Source of the DNA: Lysobacteraceae bacterium NML93-0399
Lineage (GTDB): Bacteria > Pseudomonadota > Gammaproteobacteria > Xanthomonadales > Xanthomonadaceae
Assembly: GCA_002307375.1 (NCBI GenBank)
Contig: NTJI01000001.1
Span: 62,001 to 126,000 of the forward strand
Length of the DNA: 64,000 nucleotides
Direction: 5' to 3'
The stretch's first letter is position 1, and each line of letters begins with the position of its first letter. The position numbers were made by a program, and so were the translations under genes. Shown piece by piece: positions 31,787-42,934 of this stretch. Below the pieces are notes generated by a model. That model did not search any database, had not been told where the DNA came from, and was given only the letters and a program-made list of their open reading frames with translations.

Positions 31787-33982
31787 TCAGGGGCGCGGCT
31801 GGGGCGCCAAGGTAAAGCGGAACGTCGCGCCGCCGCCCGGCCGGCTCTCGGCCGAGATCGTGCCGCCATGGCGCTCCACGATGCGGCGCACCGAGGCCAG
31901 GCCGACGCCGTGCCCCTTGAACTCGTCGTCGCGGTGCAGGCGCTGGAACGGGCGGAACAGCTTGCCAGCGTACTCGGCATTGAAGCCCGCACCGTTGTCG
32001 GCGACGTAGAAGACCGCGCCGGGTTCGACGCCGAACTCGATCGTCGCGCGCGCGGCGTTGGCAGTGAACTTCCACGCATTGCCGAGCAGGTTCTCCAGCA
32101 GATTGCGCACCAGGGCGGGGTCGCCCTCCGCGCGCAGGCCGGGCGCGACGCGCACCGCGACCTCGCGTGCGGGTTCGGTCTGTCGCAGTTCGGCAATGAC
32201 ATCGTGCGCCATCCGCGTCAGATCGACCGGCGCGCGCTTGAACTCACCGCGGCTGATCCGCGACATCTGCAGCAGCGCATCGATCAGCGCATCCATGCGC
32301 GCGGCCGCGTTGCGCACGCGGGCGAGATAGTCCTGGCCCTGAGCGTCGATCAGTGCAGCGTAACGCTCGGCGAGAATGCGACCGAAGCCGTCGATGCTGC
32401 GCAGCGGGGCGCGCAGGTCGTGCGAAACGATGTAGGCGAACGACTCGAGTTCGTGGTTGGCCTGGGTCAGTTCGCGCGTGCGCTCCTCCACGCGCGATTC
32501 CAAAGTGCGGTTGAGCGCATGCACCTGCGCTTCCGCCCGCCGCCGCTCGGTCACATCGTCCACCTGCACCAGACGCGCGATATCGCTGTCCGCATCGCCC
32601 GGCATCAGGGTGGAGGCGAGCTGCACTTCGCGGATGTCGCCATCGTGCCGCCTCAGACGCCGCGTACTGCGATTCACGCCTTCGTGCAGCACCTGCAATT
32701 CCTGGGTCCGGGTGACATCGTCGTGACCGTCGACGAGATAATCGCGCAGCGCCGTGCCGCTCAGCGCTGCCTGGCTGACACCGGCGATCTCCGCCATCGC
32801 CGGGTTGCTCTCCACGATGGCGCCGTGGCGGTCTAACAACACCATGCCGATGGCCGAGTACTGCATCGCGTTGCGGAAACGCTGCTCGCTGCGACGGTAG
32901 GAATCGCTGAGCCGGTGTGCGAGCGACTCGGCGCGCGACTGCGTCTGCGCCAGGGCCATCACCACCGCGAACAGCAGCAGCGAAGCAAGAACGCCGGCGA
33001 TCAGCGTGGCCTGCAGCTCGCGCATGCCGGCCGAGGTCAGCGGCCCCACCGGCTGGAAGTCGTAACGCCAGCTGCGGCCGTAGAGTTGCTGCGTCACGCT
33101 GTGCAGCACACGCGCCTCTCCGTCGGCGCCATCCACCCAGCCATCCGAAGCCAACAGCGGCGCCGCTGCCTCGTCGGTGATGTCGACGACGCGAAATGCG
33201 AGGGCGTGACCGACGGGAATGCGCGAACGGCCGATGAACTCGGCAGTCCGGAACGGCGCGTACACCCAGCCCACCAGCGCGTTCTCGCGTCCGGCCTGCG
33301 AGATCGGCAGGCGTGCGGTGCGATAGACCGGCGCGAACATCAGCACGCCCGCCTGTCCTTCGCGCCCATACTGGCGCAGGCGCACCGGCGCACTGAGCCG
33401 GACCTCTCCGCTGTCGCGCGCTGCATCCATTGCCGCACGCCTGACCGGGTCGCTGTACTGGTCGTAGCCGATCGCCAGCCGACTCGATTCGAACTCCGGC
33501 TCGAAATAGAGGATCGCTCCGTAATGCGGCCGCACACCGCGCGGGGTCAGGGTGAACAGGCCATCGCCGTCCTCGCGCTGGCGCAGTTGCAGTTCGGCGA
33601 GCGAACGTGGATCCAGATATGCCACGTAGCCCAGGCCCATCAGGCCGGGCAGCTGGCGGCGGATGTCGAGCCCGTCGACGTAGCCACGCCACTGCCGTGA
33701 GGCCGGCGTATCCACCGCCGCGCTGTGGAGTGCGACACCGCCGCGGATGCTCAGCTCGTACTGCAGCAGGCGCTGCCGCACGGTATCGGCCAACTGATCG
33801 GCATCGGCAATGAAGGCTGCTTCGGCCAGCCGGCGCTCGCGCTCCCCTGCCCCGCGCGCATAGAGCGCGACCATCAGCAGCGAACCGATCAGCACCAGTA
33901 CGGCCAGCACGTGGCTGCGCCGAGGCCGCCATCTGGAAGCGGCGACTGCAGGGGGATCGCGACGTGGCGTGGACGCTGCCAT
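31787..33982 (-). CDS. CHASE-PAS sensor histidine kinase (orphan)
   Basis: 731-aa membrane kinase: TM1 about 22-43 (VLAVLVLIGSLLMVALY), an extracytoplasmic CHASE domain (GYVAYLDPR, FEPEFESSRLAIGYDQYSDP), TM2 about 325-347, PAS about 365-480, a coiled coil, HisKA with YIVSHDLRAPLRS (H521), and HATPase (LLENLLGNAWKF, DNGAGFN, GHGVGLASVRRIVERHGG). Start 33982 is used because a longer frame runs antisense through the tmRNA. No response regulator is adjacent, so its partner is unknown. CHASE domains bind small extracellular ligands. Confidence 0.9.
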   Translation of the reverse strand: MAASTPRRDPPAVAASRWRPRRSHVLAVLVLIGSLLMVALYARGAGERERRLAEAAFIADADQLADTVRQRLLQYELSIRGGVALHSAAVDTPASRQWRGYVDGLDIRRQLPGLMGLGYVAYLDPRSLAELQLRQREDGDGLFTLTPRGVRPHYGAILYFEPEFESSRLAIGYDQYSDPVRRAAMDAARDSGEVRLSAPVRLRQYGREGQAGVLMFAPVYRTARLPISQAGRENALVGWVYAPFRTAEFIGRSRIPVGHALAFRVVDITDEAAAPLLASDGWVDGADGEARVLHSVTQQLYGRSWRYDFQPVGPLTSAGMRELQATLIAGVLASLLLFAVVMALAQTQSRAESLAHRLSDSYRRSEQRFRNAMQYSAIGMVLLDRHGAIVESNPAMAEIAGVSQAALSGTALRDYLVDGHDDVTRTQELQVLHEGVNRSTRRLRRHDGDIREVQLASTLMPGDADSDIARLVQVDDVTERRRAEAQVHALNRTLESRVEERTRELTQANHELESFAYIVSHDLRAPLRSIDGFGRILAERYAALIDAQGQDYLARVRNAAARMDALIDALLQMSRISRGEFKRAPVDLTRMAHDVIAELRQTEPAREVAVRVAPGLRAEGDPALVRNLLENLLGNAWKFTANAARATIEFGVEPGAVFYVADNGAGFNAEYAGKLFRPFQRLHRDDEFKGHGVGLASVRRIVERHGGTISAESRPGGGATFRFTLAPQPRP

Positions 33983-34028
33983 CACGACAGCATAACGACC
34001 GCCTGCGGCCGCAGCACCCGCGCCAACG

Positions 34029-34054
34029 AAAAAGCCGGACCCGAAGGCCCGGCT
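34029..34054 (-). terminator. tmRNA terminator
   Basis: Minus strand: AGCCGGGCC, TTCG tetraloop, GGTCCGGCT, then TTTTT. Strong intrinsic terminator 12 nt after the tmRNA 3' end. Confidence 0.9.
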
Positions 34055-34065
34055 TTCGCTGAAGA

Positions 34066-34418
34066 TGGTGGAGGTGGCGGGAATTGAACCCGCGTCCGAA
34101 GGCACTCCATCCCCGGTACTACATGCTTAGCTCGCCGTTGGATCTCGCCCCGGAACAGCACGGCGCGCAAAGCGCATCCCGGAGCCAGCCTGTGAGTTCA
34201 ACCACGGCAGACAGGCGGCCGCCGCGGCTGGTTCCCGTGATAATGACCCTACATCCACGAGCACGGGCACAAGTGGGTTCGGGGCTTACGCCTTAAGCGG
34301 CGAGAGCGTAGTTGTCGTCGTTGGCAACTATGAGTTTGCCGCTGGATTTACGAGGAAAGCTGCCCCCTCGGCATGCACCAGGCAATTTCGCGACCCCCGT
34401 CGAAGCCAGTGCACCCCC
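34066..34418 (-). ncRNA. ssrA: tmRNA (SsrA)
   Basis: About 353-nt transfer-messenger RNA. The 5' GGGGGTG pairs with CACCTCC before the encoded A-CCA at 34066, and the T-arm GGTTCAATTCCCGCC is present. The tag frame (34293-34325) encodes [10 protein letters not shown] then TAA. It rescues stalled ribosomes with SmpB and tags nascent chains for proteolysis. Confidence 0.97.
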
Positions 34419-34448
34419 GGGAATCAGAACATCGCTCTGACCTGCGCA

Positions 34449-34476
34449 AGTATAGGGCCGCCACCGCGCTTCTCAA
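34449..34476 (-). promoter_or_regulatory. tmRNA sigma70 promoter
   Basis: Minus strand TTGAGA (34471-34476), a 16-nt spacer, then TATACT (34449-34454), about 30 nt upstream of the tmRNA 5' end. Confidence 0.75.
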
Positions 34477-34611
34477 GCGCCAGTGTTGCGGCGCGCGCCT
34501 GCGGTTCATCGCCGTGCACGTCACCAACGGCGAGGCGGCTGCCCGCTGGCCAATATTCTTGCCCCCGGCTATACGTGTGCGTTCGCTCGGCTCCGCTGCT
34601 AGCATGCGCGT

Positions 34612-34715
34612 CCCATTGGGGAGTAGCCGGCTTCCGCATCGCGGAAGCGCCTGCGTCAACACACTCGATCTTTGCGGTCGTGGTGCAGGCAACCAGATCC
34701 GGTAGGCGAGACCAG
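34612..34715 (+). ncRNA. yybP-ykoY manganese riboswitch
   Basis: Leader of mntP with the conserved pieces of the Mn2+ riboswitch: GGGGAGTAG (about 34618), CGTCAACA (about 34654), GGTGCAGG, and GGCGAGACC (about 34704). Mn2+ binding should turn on the downstream exporter. About 80 nt remain to the mntP start, enough for an expression platform. Confidence 0.88.
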
Positions 34716-34793
34716 CGGTATTCCGGCGCAACGTGGTTGGGCGCGTCGGCGTGCCGTGCCTCGCCTTCCGCCCGGCCTGAAGCAGTGCCCGCA

Positions 34794-35387
34794 ATGTCCT
34801 TCCTCTCGATCATCCTGATCGGCTTCGCCATGTCGACCGATGCGTTCGCTGCCGCGATCGCCAAGGGGGCGGCGATGCAGCGACCGCGTTTTCGCCACGC
34901 CCTGCGCGCAGGGCTGATCTTCGGTGTGATCGAAGCGCTGACACCCGTCGTCGGCTGGGCACTGGGGCTGGCCGCCGCGCCCTACGTCAGTGCCTGGGAC
35001 CACTGGATCGCCTTCGTGCTGCTCGGGGCTCTGGGCGCCCGCATGGTATGGGCGGGCCTGCGCCAGCAGCCGTCGGACGCGGACAGCGACCGCGACAGGC
35101 CGCACCGCTTCTGGAGCCTGGCCGCCACCGGTTTTGCGACCAGCATCGATGCGATGGCGGTCGGTGTGGGACTGGCATTCCTCGACGTCAACATCCTGCT
35201 GGTGGCGGGTGTCATCGGGACCTGCACGCTGGTCATGGTCACGGCCGGCATCATGCTCGGACGCGCACTCGGCGCAATTGTCGGCCGACGGGCGGAAATC
35301 GTCGGCGGACTCATCCTGATCGTGATCGGCAGCCTGATCCTGTACGAACACCTGTCCGGCCGCGGCGGGGCCATCGGCGTGGTCTGA
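34794..35387 (+). CDS. mntP: Manganese efflux pump MntP
   Basis: 197-aa inner-membrane exporter with about six membrane segments in two repeats. The key motifs [17 protein letters not shown] and [17 protein letters not shown] carry the acidic residues of the family. Start 34794 follows the riboswitch; the frame is open further upstream through the riboswitch but has no protein-like content there. Confidence 0.95.
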   Translation: MSFLSIILIGFAMSTDAFAAAIAKGAAMQRPRFRHALRAGLIFGVIEALTPVVGWALGLAAAPYVSAWDHWIAFVLLGALGARMVWAGLRQQPSDADSDRDRPHRFWSLAATGFATSIDAMAVGVGLAFLDVNILLVAGVIGTCTLVMVTAGIMLGRALGAIVGRRAEIVGGLILIVIGSLILYEHLSGRGGAIGVV

Positions 35388-35451
35388 CGGTTCACGGAGC
35401 ACAGACAGCGCCCTGCCAATGCTGGCGTTTCGCCATCGCCGGGAATCCGCC

Positions 35452-35949
35452 ATGAAGGTCCGTCGCGTCTACAGCACACGTTCCGTTCCCGAGGCAGAGG
35501 CCGCCGTCCGCGCCGCACGCGAAGCCGGCATCGAAGACGCCGATGTGTCCCTGGTCGCCCGCGGCGACATAGAACTGCAGGCCTTGCCCGAGCATCAGAA
35601 GGAAGCGCCCACCGATTTCAAGCACGCAGCGATGCGCGGAGCAGGCATCGGCGGCGCTACCGGCCTGCTCGCCGGCCTGGTGGCCGTCGCCGTTCCGCCG
35701 CTCGGGTTGACGCTTGCCGGTGTCGCACTCACCACGCTCGGCGGCGCCGCGGTCGGCACCTGGGCGTCGTCACTGGTTGGTGCATCCCTGCCCGACCCGG
35801 TGCGCCGGAAATTCGAGGGCGAGATCGAATCCGGGCGCGTTCTGGTAATCATCGATGCCGAAGGCGAGACGCTCGAGCGTGCCGAAGCCGCGCTGCGGGA
35901 CGCTGGCGCGATCCATCTGCCCTACGAAGAGCCGTCCGCGCTCAACTGA
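35452..35949 (+). CDS. Conserved hypothetical protein with Gly-rich hydrophobic core
   Basis: 165 aa. An N-terminal ferredoxin-like segment (VRRVYSTRSVPEAEAAVRAAREAGIEDADVSLVAR) precedes a Gly/Ala-rich hydrophobic stretch (about 60-105), and a C-terminal beta-alpha segment (GRVLVIIDAEGETLERAEAALRDAGA) follows. The layout resembles DUF1269-like or general-stress membrane-associated proteins, but the family is not certain. It lies 64 nt after mntP and may be co-transcribed. Confidence 0.75.
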   Translation: MKVRRVYSTRSVPEAEAAVRAAREAGIEDADVSLVARGDIELQALPEHQKEAPTDFKHAAMRGAGIGGATGLLAGLVAVAVPPLGLTLAGVALTTLGGAAVGTWASSLVGASLPDPVRRKFEGEIESGRVLVIIDAEGETLERAEAALRDAGAIHLPYEEPSALN

Positions 35950-35958
35950 GCGTCGACT

Positions 35959-36276
35959 TCAGGCCATTTCGCACGCCGTATGCGCGACGAATTCGCGCTC
36001 CCGATCGATCCACACCGACGGCGCGCGATCGGAGCGCCTGATCACCACAGCCTTGCGGAACCCTTCGCGAGTGCCGTCCGGCCGCTGCATGGCGACGTCG
36101 ATGCAGACCACCTCTCCGTTCTGAAGCACCCGGGGATTGCGGAATGCCACGTCGACCGGATTTCGCAGCTGATCGAGAATGAGTCCGCGCGCAATCGACA
36201 GCGGATCATCCGCATGTGTTGCCGCCGCTGCTGCGATCAGACAGAACGCGACTGCTGCGCGTAGAAGTGGCCGCAT
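35959..36276 (-). CDS. Small predicted periplasmic protein
   Basis: 105 aa with a clear signal peptide (MRPLLRAAVAFCLIAAAAATHA). The mature part (ILDQLRNPVDVAFRNPRVLQNGEVVCIDVAMQRPDGTREGFRKAVVI) has two cysteines that could pair. Unknown family. The start lies 21 nt from the tRNA-Ser 3' end on the same strand; a longer frame into the tRNA is an artefact. Confidence 0.7.
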   Translation of the reverse strand: MRPLLRAAVAFCLIAAAAATHADDPLSIARGLILDQLRNPVDVAFRNPRVLQNGEVVCIDVAMQRPDGTREGFRKAVVIRRSDRAPSVWIDREREFVAHTACEMA

Positions 36277-36296
36277 CACGCGGGAGTATCCGGAAT

Positions 36297-36386
36297 TGGC
36301 GGAGAGAGTGGGATTCGAACCCACGGAAGGTTTGACCCTTCGGCGGTTTTCAAGACCGCTGCCTTAAACCACTCGGCCATCTCTCC
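36297..36386 (-). tRNA. tRNA-Ser (UGA)
   Basis: 90 nt including an encoded CCA. Acceptor GGAGAGA pairs with TCTCTCC; the anticodon loop CTTGAAA gives anticodon TGA; a long variable arm typical of tRNA-Ser and T-arm GGTTCGAATCC are present. Confidence 0.97.
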
Positions 36387-36459
36387 GATGTCCACCACTT
36401 CGCTACCAGGGCCGCTGACGCGGCGTCGGCGGTTTGGCCATCGGCCTTCCGCCTCCGGA

Positions 36460-36485
36460 TCAAGACCGCTGCCTTGACCACGCGG
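36460..36485 (-). repeat. Partial tRNA-Ser copy
   Basis: The 26 bases align to the D-arm/anticodon stretch of the neighbouring tRNA-Ser (36350-36375): the first 16 are identical, the rest diverged. It lies 74 nt upstream of the tRNA 5' end. It cannot fold as a tRNA. Confidence 0.7.
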
Positions 36486-36515
36486 AACGCCGCGCCTGAG
36501 CGCGGCGTCGTCGCG

Positions 36516-37517
36516 TTAGGCCATTGTCGCACGCACCGCGGCGTTGGAGATACGCGGCGGCGGGACAGCGCCCGGCGTCGGCTTCTTCTCGCAATTGCGG
36601 CAGTCGAGGCTGGAGGCTTCGATCAGCGGCGGCAGCTTTTCGGCCAGGAAGTCGATGAAGACACGCACCGCCGGCAGCAGGCCGCGACGCGAAGCGAATA
36701 CGGCGTGGGCGATGCCCTGCGGCAGGTGCCAGTCGGGCAGCACCACTTCGAGTTCACCGTTGCGCACGGCCTCGGCGCACAGCGTTTCGGGCAACATCGT
36801 GATGCCCAGCCCCTGCTTGGCCAGCGCCATCAACATCGGGAAATCGAAGCCCGCGACGCGCGGCTTGAGTTCGACGCGACGCGTCGTGCCGTCGGCGGCC
36901 TGCAGGTCCCAGCGCTGCTTCACCTCGTCCTCGCCCATGCTCATGGTGGTGTGCTGGTCGAGTTCGTCAGGATCCTTCGGTCGGCCCATGCGGTCGAGAT
37001 AACCGGGGCTGGCGACCAGCAATTCCTGGATCTGGCCGAAGCTGCGCATCACCAGGCTGCCGTCGTCGTCGAGCTTGGAGCGCACGCGCACCGCGACGTC
37101 GAAGCCTTCGTTGATGACATCGACGCGCCGATTGCTGACGTGCAGTTGCACGCGCACCTGCGGATAGCGCGCGAGGAACTCGGGCAGCATCTGCGGAATC
37201 GACTGCTGCGCGATGCTGACCGGCACGCTCGCGCGCACCAGGCCGCGCGGCTCGGCGCTGAGGCGGTCGACGACCTCGCGTGCGGCGGTGGCCTCGGCCA
37301 GCATCGACTGGGCATGGCGGAACACGCTCTGACCGACGTCGGTGACCGCAAAGCGGCGCGTCGAGCGCTGCAGCAGGCGCACGCCCAGATCGTTCTCGAG
37401 CTGGCTGATCCGCCGGCTCAGACGGGACTTCGGAATGCCGAGCGCACGCTCGGCGGCCGCGAAGCCGCCGTGTTCGACGACCATCGCGAAGTAATAGAGA
37501 TCGTTGAGATCCTGCAT
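36516..37517 (-). CDS. LysR-type transcriptional regulator
   Basis: 333 aa. The N-terminal winged helix (LNDLYYFAMVVEHGGFAAAERALGIPKSRLSRRISQLE) and a substrate-binding domain (VRVQLHVSNRRVDVINEGFDVAVRV, GLGITMLPETL) are present. A 30-residue C-terminal tail with two cysteines (DCRNCEKKP) is unusual. It is downstream of serS on the same strand, with no divergent target gene, so its regulon cannot be inferred. Confidence 0.93.
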   Translation of the reverse strand: MQDLNDLYYFAMVVEHGGFAAAERALGIPKSRLSRRISQLENDLGVRLLQRSTRRFAVTDVGQSVFRHAQSMLAEATAAREVVDRLSAEPRGLVRASVPVSIAQQSIPQMLPEFLARYPQVRVQLHVSNRRVDVINEGFDVAVRVRSKLDDDGSLVMRSFGQIQELLVASPGYLDRMGRPKDPDELDQHTTMSMGEDEVKQRWDLQAADGTTRRVELKPRVAGFDFPMLMALAKQGLGITMLPETLCAEAVRNGELEVVLPDWHLPQGIAHAVFASRRGLLPAVRVFIDFLAEKLPPLIEASSLDCRNCEKKPTPGAVPPPRISNAAVRATMA

Positions 37518-37624
37518 GGAAGCCTCGCTGACGGAACAATCCTACATATTGGAACAGGCTCATTCCAATCATGCAACAGAATCGACCTATCGGTGCAATC
37601 GCCTGACGCTATGCAGCAATGCAC

Positions 37625-39704
<2,080 letters not shown>

Positions 39705-39781
39705 GACGCCGCGCACGCTGCACGCAACCTGCACAGGGCGCGTGGGACGCTGCCGCTCCCATTCAGGAAGGAGATGCGGCC

Positions 39782-40333
39782 ATGAATACACCGGTGCAAC
39801 GTCCGATCGATCCGTCGCCGCAGACGCCTCCGCCGGAGGCGCCGCGCAAGGGTTCCAGCCCGCTGCTGTGGATCCTGTTGCTCGTGGTGCTGGTCGCGCT
39901 GGGCTGGTATGCACTGAGCGAGCGCGGCACGGGTGACACCACCGAGTTGCCGCCCACGCCGGTCATCGAGGATCCCGACGCGCCGCCGGCCGAACGCGAG
40001 CCTGCGACGCGCACCTCCCCGCGCGCCGAGTCGGCGCCCGCGCAGCCGGCCGATCGCGATGCGCGTCCGGTCGCGCAGCCGGAGATTCCATATCCGCCGG
40101 CCGCGGCGCGTAGCCGCGAGGAGGGTTCGCTGGTGCTGCTGGTGCAGGTCGATGCCGATGGCCGCCCCGGCGAGGTGACGGTCGAGACGCGCAGCGGCTC
40201 GCGTGATCTCGACCGCGCAGCGCAGCAGGCCGTGCGTGACTGGAAGTTCGAACCGGCGATCCGGGGCGGCAAGCCGGTCGCCAGCGCAGTGCGCGTGCCG
40301 ATCGACTTCACGCTGGACGACGCGCCGCGCTGA
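39782..40333 (+). CDS. TonB-family energy transducer (second of two)
   Basis: 183 aa with the same layout as its neighbour: anchor LLWILLLVVLVALGWYAL, an Asp/Glu/Pro spacer and a TonB domain (PYPPAAARSREEGSLVLLVQVDADG, DRAAQQAVRDWKFEPAIRGGKPV). AGGAAGGAG precedes the ATG. The two genes lie 77 nt apart and look like an old tandem duplication with diverged spacers. Confidence 0.88.
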   Translation: MNTPVQRPIDPSPQTPPPEAPRKGSSPLLWILLLVVLVALGWYALSERGTGDTTELPPTPVIEDPDAPPAEREPATRTSPRAESAPAQPADRDARPVAQPEIPYPPAAARSREEGSLVLLVQVDADGRPGEVTVETRSGSRDLDRAAQQAVRDWKFEPAIRGGKPVASAVRVPIDFTLDDAPR

Positions 40334-40358
40334 CACCGGCGCCAGCCGCAGTCGACAG

Positions 40359-40386
40359 AACGCCCGCGTCGCAGGACGCGGGCGTT
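40359..40386. terminator. Bidirectional terminator between tonB-like and aroA
   Basis: Perfect 12-bp stem (AACGCCCGCGTC and complement, GCAG loop) between convergent genes, with TTT on the plus side and AA/TT at the stem ends. It likely serves both strands. Confidence 0.8.
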
Positions 40387-40421
40387 TCACTGTCGTCACC
40401 CGCACCCGGCAGGACGGTCCC

Positions 40422-41735
40422 TCAGTCCGCGCGTAGCGCGCATCCCATCGACTGCGCCAGCGTCAGGAATCCTGGAAACGAGGTCGACACGTTCGCGGTG
40501 TCGCCGATGCGGACCTCGCCGCGCGCCCGCTGGCCGGCGACGGCGAAGGACATCGCGATTCGGTGATCGCCGTGACTTTCGACGTGCCCGCCGCCGAAGC
40601 CTCCGGCGCTGCCGGTGATCGTCGCGCCGTCGTCCACTTCCTCGATGTCCACGCCGAGCGTGCGCAGACCGCTCGCCATCGTGGCGATGCGATCCGACTC
40701 CTTGACCCGCAGTTCGTGTGCGCCGGTCACGCGAGTCGTCCCCGAGGCGCACGCTGCGGCCACGAACAGGGCCGGGAACTCGTCGATCATGTCCGGCACA
40801 TGCTGCTCGGGCACATCGATACCGCGCAGCGCCGCGTGACGCACGCGCAGGTCGGCGACGGGCTCGCCGCCCTCCTCGCCCGCATCCGATTCGACGATGT
40901 CCGCGCCCATCAGTCGCAGCACGTGGAGCAGTCCGGTGCGCCGCGGGTTCATGCCCACGCGGCGCAGCAGCAGATCCGAGCCGGGCACGATCGACGCGGC
41001 GACGAGGAAGAACGCCGCCGACGAGAAGTCGGCCGGTACGCGCACGTCGGTGGCGCGCAGCCGATGCCCGCCGGTGATACGCGCGATACCAGGCGCGAAG
41101 TCGATCGGCCAGCCGAACGCGGCGAGCATGCGTTCGGTGTAGTCACGCGTGGGCCGCGACTCGTGCACGACGGTCTCGCCATCGGCGTACAGACCGGCGA
41201 GCAGCAGGCAAGACTTCACCTGCGCGCTTGCAAGCGTGTTGTCGAATTCGATGCCCGTCAGACGCTGGCCACCGTGCACGCGCAGCGGCGGCAGGCCGCC
41301 GGCGTCGGTGTCGATGCGTGCGCCCATCCGCGCCAGCGGCTCGGTGACGCGCCGCATCGGTCGCTTTGACAGCGACGCATCACCCACCAGCGTGCTGTCG
41401 AAGGCCTGGCCGGCGAGCAGGCCGGCGAGCAGGCGCATGCCGGTGCCGGCGTTGCCGCAGTCGAGCGCGCCGTCTGCGGCGCGCAGGCCGTCGATGCCGA
41501 CGCCGTGCACGACGCGCACGCCCGGCGCCGGCGTCTCAATCGAGACCCCCATCCGACGGAAGATCGCTTCCGTCGCGCGCGCGTCTTCGCCCTCGAGAAA
41601 GCCTTCGATGCGCGAGGTGCCATCGGCCAGCGCGGCCAGCATGATCGCGCGATGCGACACCGACTTGTCGCCCGGAACCTGCACGTGCCCGCGCAACGGC
41701 GCGCCGGGCGCCGCGATCCACGCCATGTCGTTCAT
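40422..41735 (-). CDS. aroA: 3-phosphoshikimate 1-carboxyvinyltransferase (EPSP synthase)
   Basis: 437-aa shikimate-pathway enzyme joining PEP to shikimate-3-phosphate. Motifs: VPGDKSVSHRAIML at the N-terminus, DCGNAGTGMR, SRPTRDYTERML, and ELRVKESDRI. The ATG overlaps the pheA stop (ATGA), so serC-pheA-aroA is one coupled operon. Confidence 0.97.
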   Translation of the reverse strand: MNDMAWIAAPGAPLRGHVQVPGDKSVSHRAIMLAALADGTSRIEGFLEGEDARATEAIFRRMGVSIETPAPGVRVVHGVGIDGLRAADGALDCGNAGTGMRLLAGLLAGQAFDSTLVGDASLSKRPMRRVTEPLARMGARIDTDAGGLPPLRVHGGQRLTGIEFDNTLASAQVKSCLLLAGLYADGETVVHESRPTRDYTERMLAAFGWPIDFAPGIARITGGHRLRATDVRVPADFSSAAFFLVAASIVPGSDLLLRRVGMNPRRTGLLHVLRLMGADIVESDAGEEGGEPVADLRVRHAALRGIDVPEQHVPDMIDEFPALFVAAACASGTTRVTGAHELRVKESDRIATMASGLRTLGVDIEEVDDGATITGSAGGFGGGHVESHGDHRIAMSFAVAGQRARGEVRIGDTANVSTSFPGFLTLAQSMGCALRAD

Positions 41736-42934
41736 GGCACGGCCACCGGGTAGGACCCGAGTACGCGGACTTCGCCGGCGAATGCGTCGATCTCGCCGAG
41801 CGCATCCTTGAGCGGCGACTCGTCGACATGGCCGCTGACTTCGATGAAGAACGCGTACTGCCACAGCGCGCCGTGGGCGGGCCGCGACTCGATGCGGTTC
41901 ATGCTGATGTCGCGGCGCGCCAGCGGTTCGAGGATGCGATACAGCGCACCGGGCTGATCGCGGATGAAGACCATCAGCGAGGTGCGGTCATTGCCCGACG
42001 GTGGAAACGCACCGCGGCCGATGACAAGGAAGCGCGTGGTGTTGTCGCTGCGGTCCTCGATGGGACCTGCGATGACCTGCATGCCATAGACGTGCGCGGC
42101 GTTCTCGCCGGCGATCGCCGCCGCGTCATCGGACTTCTTTGCCCGGCGTACGGCCTCGGCATTGCTGACCACGGCCTGCTTCTCGACGCCCGGGAGATTC
42201 TCGCGCAGCCAGCCCTTGCACTGCGCCAGCGACAGCCCGTGTGAGTACACGCGTTCAATGTCCTCGATGCGGCCGGTGCGTGAGAGCAGGTACTGGTGCA
42301 CACGCAGTTCGACTTCGCCACAGATCTTCAGCGGTGAGGTCAGGAACATGTCGAGCGTGGACTGGATGGTGCCCTGCCCAGAGTTCTCGACCGGCACCAC
42401 GCCGAAATCCGCGTGGCCGGCCGCGACTTCGTCGAACACCTCTTCGATGCTCGCCAGCGGCAGGCCCTTGGCCGAGTGGCCGAACTGCTTGTGCACGGCC
42501 TGCTGCGAGAACGTGCCCTCCGGCCCCAGATAGCCGATCTTCAGCGGCTCCTGCTGCGCCAGGCACGCGGACATGATTTCGCGGAACAACCGCACCAGCT
42601 CCGTGTCCGACAGCGGGCCGTCGTTGCGGTCCACAACCCGGCGCAGCACCTGCGCCTCGCGCTCGGGACGGTAGTAGTCGACGGCCGCGGCAAGCTTGCC
42701 CTTGGCCTTGCCCACCTGGCGCGCGAACTGCGCGCGCTCGGCGATGAGCGTCTGGATCTGATGGTCGATGCCGTCGATCTGCGCGCGCACGGCGGCGAGG
42801 TCGGGCTTGGCCACGGCGGCCATCGCAGCGGCTCTCACGCTTTCGGTCTTCGACGCTGCAGCCTTCTTCGCCTGTGCAGTCGCCGGCTTCTTCGCCTTTG
42901 TGGAGGCCTGCGCCTTCTTCTTGGAATCAGCCAT
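41732..42934 (-). CDS. pheA: Chorismate mutase/prephenate dehydratase (P-protein)
   Basis: 400-aa bifunctional phenylalanine-pathway enzyme. AroQ mutase helix ([19 protein letters not shown]...VGKAKG), dehydratase blocks ([33 protein letters not shown]), and a C-terminal ACT domain with GALYR and IESRP, the Phe-binding feedback site. The first 40 or so residues are a Lys/Ala-rich extension ([20 protein letters not shown]) not needed for either activity. It starts inside the end of serC (8-nt overlap). Confidence 0.96.
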   Translation of the reverse strand: MADSKKKAQASTKAKKPATAQAKKAAASKTESVRAAAMAAVAKPDLAAVRAQIDGIDHQIQTLIAERAQFARQVGKAKGKLAAAVDYYRPEREAQVLRRVVDRNDGPLSDTELVRLFREIMSACLAQQEPLKIGYLGPEGTFSQQAVHKQFGHSAKGLPLASIEEVFDEVAAGHADFGVVPVENSGQGTIQSTLDMFLTSPLKICGEVELRVHQYLLSRTGRIEDIERVYSHGLSLAQCKGWLRENLPGVEKQAVVSNAEAVRRAKKSDDAAAIAGENAAHVYGMQVIAGPIEDRSDNTTRFLVIGRGAFPPSGNDRTSLMVFIRDQPGALYRILEPLARRDISMNRIESRPAHGALWQYAFFIEVSGHVDESPLKDALGEIDAFAGEVRVLGSYPVAVP

